From: Rhodoferax sediminis
GTDB lineage: Bacteria > Pseudomonadota > Gammaproteobacteria > Burkholderiales > Burkholderiaceae_C
Reading direction: 5' to 3'
Assembly: GCF_006970865.1 (NCBI RefSeq)
Contig: NZ_CP035503.1
Location: forward strand, 3,423,001-3,487,000
Length of the DNA: 64,000 bases
The position numbers and the translations under genes are program-made. The notes under the pieces are model-generated. The model searched no databases and was not told the origin of the DNA. It worked only from the letters and a program-made list of their open reading frames with translations. Positions 38,820 through 46,789 of the stretch are shown here, in pieces. Numbering within the stretch: position 1 is the first letter of the stretch; the number at the start of each line of letters is the position of its first letter.

Positions 38820-39746
38820 ATGAGCAACCTATTCGACGTTGATGGCGCCAATCTTGATCTCGGGTTCGAGAACCTGAAGGCCGCTGAGTCTCCTATCGAG
38901 CAGCAGCTTCGCGCCATGCTGCAGGAGATGTGGTCGCGCTACGAGCCTTATGCCGATTCCGATTTCCGGCATGGCTTTGCGCGCGACGTCGATGGCCGCT
39001 TCTGGGAGATGTACTTGGGTTGCACGCTGCTCGAAGCCGGATGCACCTTGCTTCCCGTTGTCGAACGCGAACGCGATGGCGGGCAACCCGATCTGTGCGT
39101 CCTCGAAGACGGCCGTCGGATCTGGATCGAGGCCATCACCCCGGACGAAGGTGCTCCAGGGCCAGACCAGATCGTGCGGCCCGTTCCGATCAACGAAGGC
39201 GGGAGTCTTGTCGCCGCACCAATCAGGCAAGCGCAGCTTCGAACCTCCAGCGCTTTCTGGACCAAGGCACAGAAGATTGGACGCTACATCGAACAAGGCG
39301 TGATCGCGCCGGAGGACCCGCGCATCATCGCGATCAGCGCTAGCCGATTCGGCGTCTACGTCGCCGAGCAGCCATTACCGCTCATCATGACGACGCTGTT
39401 TCCGATCGGGGATGCCTACGTCACCATCGACCGAGAGACTGGCGGCGTTCTTGAAGAAAGCTTTCACGCCGCGCCATTAATCCAGCGTGAGCGCAATCCG
39501 ATCCCGCGCACCGCATTTCTTAATGAGCGCTTTGCGCACATATCGGGCGTGATCTGGTCGCGGATTGGTATCGGCAACCTGTCGCGCCAGGTCCGTCCCA
39601 TCACCTATGTCCACAATCCCCTGGCACAGACTCCGCTGTCGCCGAATTGGGGAGTCTGGGATCGCGAGTTCGTGACGAACCGGCGCGGCGACGAATGGGA
39701 GGCCAACGACATCCTCGCCGAGGCGACCGCGGTGGAGGCACCATGA
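38820..39746 (+). CDS. Hypothetical protein with nuclease-like core
   Basis: 308 residues, soluble. The region 60-108 (RFWEMYLGCTLLEAG, then GGQPDLCVLE, then IWIEAITPDE) resembles a PD-(D/E)XK fold: Glu63, Asp91, Glu104, but the last position expected to be Lys (E-x-K) is Ile106. So it may be an inactive or altered nuclease-fold protein. It belongs to a plus-strand run downstream of the Wadjet regulator (38664-41122). No family name can be assigned. Confidence 0.55.
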   Translation: MSNLFDVDGANLDLGFENLKAAESPIEQQLRAMLQEMWSRYEPYADSDFRHGFARDVDGRFWEMYLGCTLLEAGCTLLPVVERERDGGQPDLCVLEDGRRIWIEAITPDEGAPGPDQIVRPVPINEGGSLVAAPIRQAQLRTSSAFWTKAQKIGRYIEQGVIAPEDPRIIAISASRFGVYVAEQPLPLIMTTLFPIGDAYVTIDRETGGVLEESFHAAPLIQRERNPIPRTAFLNERFAHISGVIWSRIGIGNLSRQVRPITYVHNPLAQTPLSPNWGVWDREFVTNRRGDEWEANDILAEATAVEAP

Positions 39747-39797
39747 CAATCCGGCCGTCCCCACCCACTTGTCCGCCGTACGTCAAGAGGGTCGACC

Positions 39798-40079
39798 ATG
39801 GTAGTGGGCATTGAGCAGCGCTTGATCGCGCCGATCGCCGCACTGATCATCCATGCGATGACCCCGACACACGCGCACCGGGGGAACCGGCAATATCCGC
39901 CGATCGCTGAGCGGATAACGGCCATGATTGGCGACTACAGTGTCCCGGGAGGTTCATCCTTTTGGCTTGTCACGGCCTGCCTCCTGACCGCACTCATGCG
40001 GCAAGAGAACCGCCCACTTAACATCATCGCGTCCTCAAACCAGGAGATGGTCGAGATCCTGCTCGACCGGCTCCGTTAA
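39798..40079 (+). CDS. Small hypothetical protein
   Basis: 93 residues, mostly helical, ATG 39798 preceded by AAGAGG at a good distance. Contains AERITAMIGDY and SSFWLVTACLLTALM. No domain recognised. It lies 18 bp before the Mug113-like gene and is likely co-transcribed with it. Confidence 0.5.
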   Translation: MVVGIEQRLIAPIAALIIHAMTPTHAHRGNRQYPPIAERITAMIGDYSVPGGSSFWLVTACLLTALMRQENRPLNIIASSNQEMVEILLDRLR

Positions 40080-40097
40080 AACCGCAAGGAGCGCGAC

Positions 40098-40601
40098 GTG
40101 CCAGTCTATTTCATTGGCGAAGATGAAAATGGATGCTCCCCGATCAAGATTGGGGTCGCGAAGAATATAGAGGTGCGCAAGCGCAACCTTCAGACCGGTA
40201 ATCCTCTGGAACTGCGTTTGCTCGGTTGGATCGACACTGTCGACTCGTTCCAGCTTGAGCGGCACCTCCACCATCACTTTGAGGCGACCCGTGTACGGGG
40301 AGAGTGGTTCGCCATTGAGCCGGCGGACATCCTGCTCATTCTCATGCGCGCCGGCCGCGATGGGTTTGTCGCCAAGAATGCTGACGCCTTCCAGATCGTC
40401 GGCTATGACCGTGACGCAGTCCCCGAGTATCTCGGCGTATGGGAATGGGGAGACCTTGAAATCGACGAATGCTGTCCCTTCTGCGGGTGCTTTTGCGGCA
40501 TGCATTTTCAGGAGGCATCGCAGATGTACCACTGCCTCAACTGTGACACGCTGAGCGACTTTTCGGAGCTCGATCCGCGTAACGAAGAACCGGAGGACTG
40601 A
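40098..40601 (+). CDS. GIY-YIG/T5orf172 (Mug113-like) protein with zinc ribbon
   Basis: 167 residues. The N-terminal 75 residues show the T5orf172/Mug113 branch of GIY-YIG nucleases: VYFIG, IKIGVAKNIEVRKRNLQTGNP, LERHLHHHFEATRVRGEWFA. The C-terminus has a zinc-ribbon pattern (CCPFCGCFCG then CLNCD). GTG 40098 follows AAGGA. Family members occur in phages and mobile elements; some are predicted endonucleases. The canonical catalytic Glu region is not obvious in the C-terminus, so activity is unsure. Confidence 0.75.
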   Translation: MPVYFIGEDENGCSPIKIGVAKNIEVRKRNLQTGNPLELRLLGWIDTVDSFQLERHLHHHFEATRVRGEWFAIEPADILLILMRAGRDGFVAKNADAFQIVGYDRDAVPEYLGVWEWGDLEIDECCPFCGCFCGMHFQEASQMYHCLNCDTLSDFSELDPRNEEPED

Positions 40602-40604
40602 GCC

Positions 40605-41122
40605 ATGAATGACAACGGACAGAGTGCAAGCGAGCTATGGCTGGAAGGGCGCGCGCCTGGCTTTCGGGATCTTCCTGATCCAGACCGCCGCGTCATCTTT
40701 GACTTCGCCTTTCTCTGGAGTCTTTTCGAAGCGCAGATCATGGGCAATTTCGCTCGTGCCGACCGCATCCGGGAACAGGTCGATCGCTGGGCGGCAGACG
40801 GTACGCTTGAGGCAGATCTCTACGACGCGGAGCTTGCCTACTTTCGGAACCGTTACTTCGCCGATGGGGCATTGACCCATCACTTCTCTTTCCTCAATCT
40901 TCGCCCCTCAGACCACCCTGATCTCGTCCAAGCTGTCATCAAGGGCACGAATGGCGACCCACGCGACCGGGTGCTGGGTCTGCTGATGATCGTCTGGCGC
41001 CTGCGCAACAATCTCTCCACGGCGCGAAATGGGCCTACGAGCTTCGCGGCCAGCGGGACAATTTCACGCACGCGAACAGCGTCTTGATGCGAATGCTGGA
41101 CCGCCATGGCCAGCTCGACTAG
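40605..41122 (+). pseudogene. Hypothetical gene with a frameshift near its 3' end
   Basis: ATG 40605 gives 160 residues, but the last 26 change character at RNNLS. One base added near 41012-41018 restores a smooth continuation RNNLFHGAKWAYELRGQ and DNFTHANSVLMRMLDRHGQ to the stop at 41120-41122. The restored form ends in the NNLFHG motif seen in HEPN/RNA-binding-like helical proteins, an association I hold weakly. A one-base loss or a base-calling error is likely. Confidence 0.5.
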
Positions 41123-41140
41123 TGGCGAAAATCCACCGGC

Positions 41141-43183
41141 CTATTTTTTTTGTTTCCTTGCAATCTTTCGTGCTGGCGCGGCAGAGTCCGTCGCGCCCTT
41201 TGCACTCGCACTGATCGCACTGGGCAGGTATCTCCGCCCCGGCACCTTCACGACGACGACATGCCGCGGTTCCGCCTCGTCTTTCCTGAGCACGGAGCGA
41301 CACTCCACAAGGGATCGAATATGCGGGGTGCCTTGGCGCTTCGCCTCGGTTAGGTCAAGTACCAGCAGGAACCCCAGTCGGATACTGACGTTCTGATAAT
41401 CGGTGGTTTGCCCCGCGTAGCTTTTCGCCAAGAAGTCGAACGATGCGTCCTGCGTTTCGCGCTTGACCTCAACTACGATCCGCTCACCAGTCGTTTTGAG
41501 CGCCACGTCCGCGCGACCGCCGCCAAGATTCGTTGCCTCGATCTCTCCGGCAGCAGCTTGGGTGGACAACCAACGAAAGTAGTCCTCCTGCAGGGCGCTT
41601 TCCGGCGGCACCGTGCCATCCGTGGTTTCAAAGAGATAGGCCACTGAAGGATCATCCTTTCTGGTCACTTCAAGTCGGTTCTTCAGAAACCTTACCGTCC
41701 ATAGCAGTACGGTGTCGAACAACTTGGCGCCACGAATGTTGTCACGGTGATCTGGATGGCTCTCAACTGCCGATCGGCAATGGTCAAAGATATCAATCTC
41801 TGCCCCGCTCAGATTCTCCATACTCGAAGCGAATGCGTTGGCGATGACCTCCCTTACTCTCCGTTCAGTATCTTCACTGCAGCGGGCTTGTGAGAGTACG
41901 GCAGCAACCGGCGCCCAAACGGCGGCTGCCTCAATGGGGTTCCGCGAGATTTCGGCGCGATTCGGTATAGCGCGTTCGATGCCCTCTAGGATGGCATTGG
42001 CCTCCGGAACCAATTCGTGCTCGCGGTTCTGCACGAGCCAGCGCTTCAAAAGATAGGCCTGCCCTTCGCGTCCGCTGATAGAGGACTCTATTCTTGGCCG
42101 GACCAAAGTCTCGAGGTGCCCGTCGCGATTTCGCTTGAGGATCGTTCGTCCCGCACTGTACGCGGCTAAAACTTGACTCTCGATGACGACCTTGGGTTCC
42201 CACCAGCTAACTTCGTCTAGACTTTCGGCAAGGGATGCCAAGGTGTTCGCGAGATCGTTCCAGCAAGCAGCTTGCAGGTGGCGTGCACCAAGCCAAGCTG
42301 GCGCACTGGCATCCGTATGCCAAGCGAGCAATTCAAAGGCGGCCTTGTGAATTAAAGCGCTGCGTCGATTCAGTTCGAGCTTGCTCTTGTGCGCCTCGAA
42401 GTCCGTCAGCAGATCAAGGCATTCACCATAGAGCACGGCCTCTGGCGCAGTCTCTCGCGTTGCCTCGGCCTTCTTGAACCAGAGTAACGCGTCTCTGAAT
42501 AGGGAGTCCGCTACGTCTCGACGAGACTCATCCAGCGCGGAGGTCAACCCCGCCATCCCCATTTCAAAGCTTGCGTCATATGCGGCCTCCTCACATTCTG
42601 CAAGGCCTTGCAGGATGCCAAGCAGTTCTCCCTCCCGCCAGTGCGAATGCGCGACACCCATAATCTTCGCTGCGTAGCGGAGAAAAATCGGTTCGTCGGA
42701 CGCCTTGATACCAAGCAGGACGTCAAGGAGGCGAAACTGCATCCGGCGAGTGGACGCAGCCAAGCGGAAGGCACCGTCGAGAGCGATCGCACGAGCGTAC
42801 CCTGAGATGCGCCCTGACAAGTCGGTCGCCTTGTGTAGAAAGGCCATGAAAACATCTTCAACAGCAGTCTCCCGCAACTCCCCACAGGCAACAGTGGCAT
42901 CGACCATCTCGATCAGTACGATGTCGTTAGTCGCCCCGCGCACCAGACACCCAATGGTTTCCTTCCACAGATGCGCATCATCCCCAAGAGCTTCGCTCGG
43001 CGTGCGGAGCAGCGCCAACAGAATCTCGCCCGCCAGCGGCGACGTCGCCAGCGACGAGGCGGCCTTGGCAATTGCATCAAGCCCACCAAGATCATCTACA
43101 CGCGGTGTTTTGCCTTGGACCAACAACGCCTGCAGAGCTTTCTCCAGCGGGTGTAACTGGGCATCTGCAAGATCGCTCACCAC
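41141..43183 (-). CDS. Helical-repeat protein with C-terminal PD-(D/E)XK nuclease, effector of an SMC-linked system
   Basis: 680 residues. The first 450 are all-helical, ARM/HEAT-like repeats; the C-terminal 130 hold a PD-(D/E)XK fold: EDYFRWL, GGGRADVAL with Asp559, and IVVEVKRE with Glu572 and Lys574, then AGQTTDYQ. GTG 43183 overlaps the stop of the SMC-like gene by 7 bp and has GGAGG 6 bp upstream, so the two are coupled. I infer this is the DNA-cutting effector of the system; the helical part may sense or scaffold. I do not recognise a named family for the full architecture. Confidence 0.7.
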   Translation of the reverse strand: MVSDLADAQLHPLEKALQALLVQGKTPRVDDLGGLDAIAKAASSLATSPLAGEILLALLRTPSEALGDDAHLWKETIGCLVRGATNDIVLIEMVDATVACGELRETAVEDVFMAFLHKATDLSGRISGYARAIALDGAFRLAASTRRMQFRLLDVLLGIKASDEPIFLRYAAKIMGVAHSHWREGELLGILQGLAECEEAAYDASFEMGMAGLTSALDESRRDVADSLFRDALLWFKKAEATRETAPEAVLYGECLDLLTDFEAHKSKLELNRRSALIHKAAFELLAWHTDASAPAWLGARHLQAACWNDLANTLASLAESLDEVSWWEPKVVIESQVLAAYSAGRTILKRNRDGHLETLVRPRIESSISGREGQAYLLKRWLVQNREHELVPEANAILEGIERAIPNRAEISRNPIEAAAVWAPVAAVLSQARCSEDTERRVREVIANAFASSMENLSGAEIDIFDHCRSAVESHPDHRDNIRGAKLFDTVLLWTVRFLKNRLEVTRKDDPSVAYLFETTDGTVPPESALQEDYFRWLSTQAAAGEIEATNLGGGRADVALKTTGERIVVEVKRETQDASFDFLAKSYAGQTTDYQNVSIRLGFLLVLDLTEAKRQGTPHIRSLVECRSVLRKDEAEPRHVVVVKVPGRRYLPSAISASAKGATDSAAPARKIARKQKK

Positions 43184-45132
43184 AGATAACCTCCATCGGA
43201 GGCTTCCTTGCGACAGTTGGGAGGGATGAATTCGCTCATTGCCGTGGAAGTGATGCCTGCAACGAATATCTGAAGGTGTGGAAGTTCTTCTCTCACCACC
43301 TTCAGGCCTGAAAGTAGACCGCGGAGATCTTCTGGAGCAACTTCCTGGGCAGCGGGTGAATCAATCATGATCAGACCGGGATGTCTTCCAATGCCGCGGC
43401 GCTCACCCACCTGAATCATGGCAAGCACCGTAGCGACCTTGAGACGCAGGCGCTCACCCTTCGTCACCTTGCTAAAAGAAGTGTCGGCGCCTCCCTTTAC
43501 GAGCAAGAGGTTCGCATTTCCACGAAGCTGCGCCTTCGACAGGCTGTGCATTCCAAAGCTCTGGGCATAGTGCAGGAGGCTGGTTGACACCTCCTCGAGG
43601 AATTCGTCGCGAACTGCTTTGGATCGCGACTCGGTCTCACTAACGATTGCCTTCAGTACTGTTGGCTCATCATCCGCCGCTTCACTGAAGCCAGGGTCGA
43701 ACCTGGCTTCTTCCAGACGCCCTTCAAGCATTGCAACTTCGTTCAGCAGCAGCTTTCGGGCATCGAACGCCCCCAGCTGCTCCGTCAATTCTTGAGTCTT
43801 GGATTGGATGCCTTCCAAGTCCGTCTGCAATGTCAAAAGGCTCTCTTCGGCCTGCTTTCGATTCTTCTCGGCTTTGTCGAAGGCCGCCTTCGATGCCTTA
43901 ACGCTTGACTCAAGCCCCGCTTTCAGGAGGTCGGCGTCTTCGCTGCTCGCGATGCTCTCGCCACACACTGAACACGAATGGCTCAGTGTCTCCTTCTTCT
44001 TTCTCTCCTTGTCGATTTCATGATCGCAACGCGGGCAGCATGTCGGGTCAAGCATGCGGAAGATTGACCCAGCAGCTGTGGAGTCCTTGTGCGCCTGAAG
44101 CTCCCTGCGATCCTGCAGATAGGCTGCACTTGCTTGCTGCTCAGCAGCCGCTTCCCGAGATGCCCGCTCTTGCATCGCCTTCTCACGACGCTTTGCTTCT
44201 GCATACTTGCCACTGAGCAGCGAGAGTTCGACTTGAATAGCCTCGTCCGAAGGAAGCGCAGCCAGGCTTGCTCGCTTCTCGGAGAGCTGTGCCTCAATTT
44301 CACCGACACGCGTCTGTTTCGCACGCGCAGATTGACCTCGCCGACGGGCCTCTAGGTTGTTGCCAGAATCGACCAATTTCTGTGCCGCCAGAGCCGACGC
44401 ATGGGTGGAGACCCAAGGCACACCGAGATACATCTGCATGAGCCGTGCCTGCGTTCCCGTGGTGAAGGGCAGATCGCCCAGCACGACGTCATAGTTGGTG
44501 CCAATGAACATCGCGCCGGACAGAGCTGGCCAGCCATGCACGACGGTTTGGCCGCTCTTGTCTTCCGAATCACTTTCTCGCCAGGTTGCGATGCTCTCCA
44601 TAGAGAACGCTCGCAAAAAGAAGTCGGACATCACCATCTCAAACTGCTTCTCGCTGCTGAACGTGGCGATTACCGTGGCGTTGGCTGTTGCCGATGTTCG
44701 CCGGCTCAGCGCTCCTTTGGCCCCATCCCGACAATCCACCTGAACCTGATACTCAAGGCCATCCAGATCGAGGCGCAGGCAGGCGTTATGTATCCAGGCT
44801 CTCACGTCATCCTGCAGATTCGGCGATGGCCTTCCCCTCATCAGCCAGCGTACAACCTCGATGATTGACGACTTACCGCGCAGATTGCGATCAGTCATCA
44901 TCCCCCACAACCCTTCGCTGAGCTCCTTCCATTCGAACGTATAAGAGCCTTCGTCCACTACCTCGCGTTTCACGCCACCGAAGGAAATGCTCAAGAGTTT
45001 CAGCCTTCGCGGAGCCGGTAGTACTGGCGTTGGAACTATATGTCGCGCTGTCAAAACCTGCTCAACACGAGCCACGTCGACGTTCGCCTTGCTTGCGATG
45101 GCCTCCAGCCATTCCATGCTCTCTTTTGCCAT
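43177..45132 (-). CDS. SMC/Rad50-like ATPase of an ABC-three-component-type defence system
   Basis: 651 residues from ATG 45132, which has AAAGGAGG just upstream (a longer frame to 45213 lacks this). Walker A is unusual, DRNLRGKS at 81-88, with Asp in place of the first Gly. Two coiled-coil segments (about 260-350 and 400-470) flank a zinc site with CPRC at 366-369 and CSVC at 387-390, where Rad50-type hooks have one CxxC. Signature-like KVTKGERLRLKVATVLAM and Walker B GLIMIDSPAAQE close the protein. The RNLRGKSS motif and size fit the SMC-like ATPases of ABC-3C/Lamassu-type systems. Confidence 0.75.
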   Translation of the reverse strand: MAKESMEWLEAIASKANVDVARVEQVLTARHIVPTPVLPAPRRLKLLSISFGGVKREVVDEGSYTFEWKELSEGLWGMMTDRNLRGKSSIIEVVRWLMRGRPSPNLQDDVRAWIHNACLRLDLDGLEYQVQVDCRDGAKGALSRRTSATANATVIATFSSEKQFEMVMSDFFLRAFSMESIATWRESDSEDKSGQTVVHGWPALSGAMFIGTNYDVVLGDLPFTTGTQARLMQMYLGVPWVSTHASALAAQKLVDSGNNLEARRRGQSARAKQTRVGEIEAQLSEKRASLAALPSDEAIQVELSLLSGKYAEAKRREKAMQERASREAAAEQQASAAYLQDRRELQAHKDSTAAGSIFRMLDPTCCPRCDHEIDKERKKKETLSHSCSVCGESIASSEDADLLKAGLESSVKASKAAFDKAEKNRKQAEESLLTLQTDLEGIQSKTQELTEQLGAFDARKLLLNEVAMLEGRLEEARFDPGFSEAADDEPTVLKAIVSETESRSKAVRDEFLEEVSTSLLHYAQSFGMHSLSKAQLRGNANLLLVKGGADTSFSKVTKGERLRLKVATVLAMIQVGERRGIGRHPGLIMIDSPAAQEVAPEDLRGLLSGLKVVREELPHLQIFVAGITSTAMSEFIPPNCRKEASDGGYLW

Positions 45133-45142
45133 GTCCCCTCCT

Positions 45143-45775
45143 TTAGGCAGTTTGCTTGAGTTGAGCAAGTCTCTTCTGCACCTGCGGTCCGATTGGTGGA
45201 ATGATTCCGCCAAGCTGAGTCTCGGCGTAAGTCGCTTGCTCGTATTGCTTTTCTTTCAGGGCACCACCACCACGAGTGCCCGCAATGTCTGCGACCAATG
45301 CTGCCCGATCTGCATACCACCCGAGAACAGGCTCCTGACTAACGGCCGTCGAACACACTCCAACTCCCTGGACCGTAAGGACGAAGTCGGTTTCGTGAAC
45401 CTTTATTTTTCCCTTGGTCCCCGTGATCCGCACGAGGTCGCGCGATCGTAGCAATGACAGCGCATCATCGAGTCGTTCATACGCCCCAAACAGGTAGCGA
45501 ATCATCGGGATGCGCCGCAGATCCGGCTCGTCGCTTTCGAATATCGCCTCGGCGGCGAGGCGGTGGCCAGCATTGCCGGTCGTTTCAAAAGAGTCCAACA
45601 GCTCACTTGCTAGGTAGTCTGGGTTGCGCATCCAAAAATCGAAGGCATGCAATCGCGCTTCGCCTCTAAAGATTTTGGCGACTGTCGCGTCGTCTGGATC
45701 GCTCAGCGGCACGCCGCCCGCGGTCAAAATGAAGAGTATGCGCATCGCATCACGGTGTGGGCTACGGCCACTCAT
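45143..45775 (-). CDS. Winged-helix-like middle component of the SMC-linked system
   Basis: 210 residues, ATG 45775 with AAGGAG at 5 bp; a GTG at 45781 is also possible. Helical N-terminus, then LDDALSLLRSRDLVRI, a beta-hairpin (GKIKVHETDFVLTVQGVGV), and a basic tail. Size and winged-helix look fit the 'middle component' that bridges the ATPase and the effector in ABC-three-component systems. It lies 10 bp before the SMC gene and overlaps the gene before it. Function is inferred from context. Confidence 0.6.
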   Translation of the reverse strand: MSGRSPHRDAMRILFILTAGGVPLSDPDDATVAKIFRGEARLHAFDFWMRNPDYLASELLDSFETTGNAGHRLAAEAIFESDEPDLRRIPMIRYLFGAYERLDDALSLLRSRDLVRITGTKGKIKVHETDFVLTVQGVGVCSTAVSQEPVLGWYADRAALVADIAGTRGGGALKEKQYEQATYAETQLGGIIPPIGPQVQKRLAQLKQTA

Positions 45776-45777
45776 GC

Positions 45778-46686
45778 TCACTCCTTCTTCCTCAGCATCA
45801 ACTGGATCATCGCGAACAGACGATAAAACAGGTAATCGATCTGGTCCACATCGATGACAGGCACTTGGGAAACCTCGGAATGGCGAATCAGATAGCTGTT
45901 ACCGATGGAGGTCAGCTCCAGTGCTTCCGCTTCCAACCTGGCCCTCAAAGTCGATTCCGATGCCGCAGCGTCCAGAATGATCTTGACCGACCGCTTCTTG
46001 TCACCAGGGTCAGCAAGAGATTTGAGCCTTTCCCACGCGTCCCACAAACGCTCCAGCGCCTCGCGTCGAACGAGAGGACTGCGATCAGAAAATTTCACGC
46101 GGCACTCGTCCAGCATGTTGTCGAGAGTACGATCTCCGGTGTCGAACGCTGTTCGTCTCAGTTCGTCACCCAGAACCAGCGGCAGAACTCGAACAATGCG
46201 TCCTGTCCCAAGCATCTCAAAGGCTAGGCCGTTGCGCGCGAAAATGCGATTGATGGTCGCCCGAAACTCGTCTTGTCCGGCTTGCTGGTCGAAACTCAGG
46301 TGATGGTGACTGAAGAAGTCGTGGTACTTGCCGGGAATTGGCTTCGCCAAGGCGGCATACACGAACTCAATGAAGTCAAGAACCAACAACGTGTCCGGCG
46401 CAAAGGGCTCTCGTTGAGAGAAAAGCCCCTCCGCTACTTCACGAGTGGTTTCAAGCGGCCATGCCAGGCCTGGCATCTCCGCGACCACAGCCGCAGCCAG
46501 TGAGTCGGAATCGCACCCGCAAATAGCTTGCCCATCTGGGCATCGTTCGGGGAACCGAAGTCCGAAGGCACCGCTGTTGATCAACCCCTGCACCGAGGCG
46601 GCCAAGCCGGCCCAAACCGCAGGTGAGATCGATTGGTCGGTTCGCGCCTTTGGGCCGTTCTCCCGGTCGCTAAAGTAGTCCGTCAT
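45778..46686 (-). CDS. Hypothetical protein, possible AbiJ-like component of the SMC-linked cluster
   Basis: 302 residues from ATG 46686, preceded by AAGGCGG at 7 bp; the frame runs on to 46743 without a ribosome-binding site. N-terminal third has a Cys-containing loop (CPDGQAICGCDSDS); C-terminal half is helical with LERLWDAWERLKSLADPGDKKRS and IGNSYLIRHSEVSQV. The C-terminus reminds me of AbiJ-type abortive-infection proteins, held with low confidence. It is the first gene of the four-gene cluster and overlaps the next. Confidence 0.55.
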   Translation of the reverse strand: MTDYFSDRENGPKARTDQSISPAVWAGLAASVQGLINSGAFGLRFPERCPDGQAICGCDSDSLAAAVVAEMPGLAWPLETTREVAEGLFSQREPFAPDTLLVLDFIEFVYAALAKPIPGKYHDFFSHHHLSFDQQAGQDEFRATINRIFARNGLAFEMLGTGRIVRVLPLVLGDELRRTAFDTGDRTLDNMLDECRVKFSDRSPLVRREALERLWDAWERLKSLADPGDKKRSVKIILDAAASESTLRARLEAEALELTSIGNSYLIRHSEVSQVPVIDVDQIDYLFYRLFAMIQLMLRKKE

Positions 46687-46789
46687 CAGCGCACCGCCTT
46701 GTGATCGATTGACACGGCTATTTCCGGGTCGTTGAAGAACCATTCGCGATCGGTTGGCAGCGCATGGACGGTTTCCGACAACCCGCTCA

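Noticed and set aside
43185..45213. Longer start for the SMC-like gene at 45213
   Set aside because: It would overlap the preceding gene by 71 bp and lacks a ribosome-binding site, whereas ATG 45132 has AAAGGAGG.
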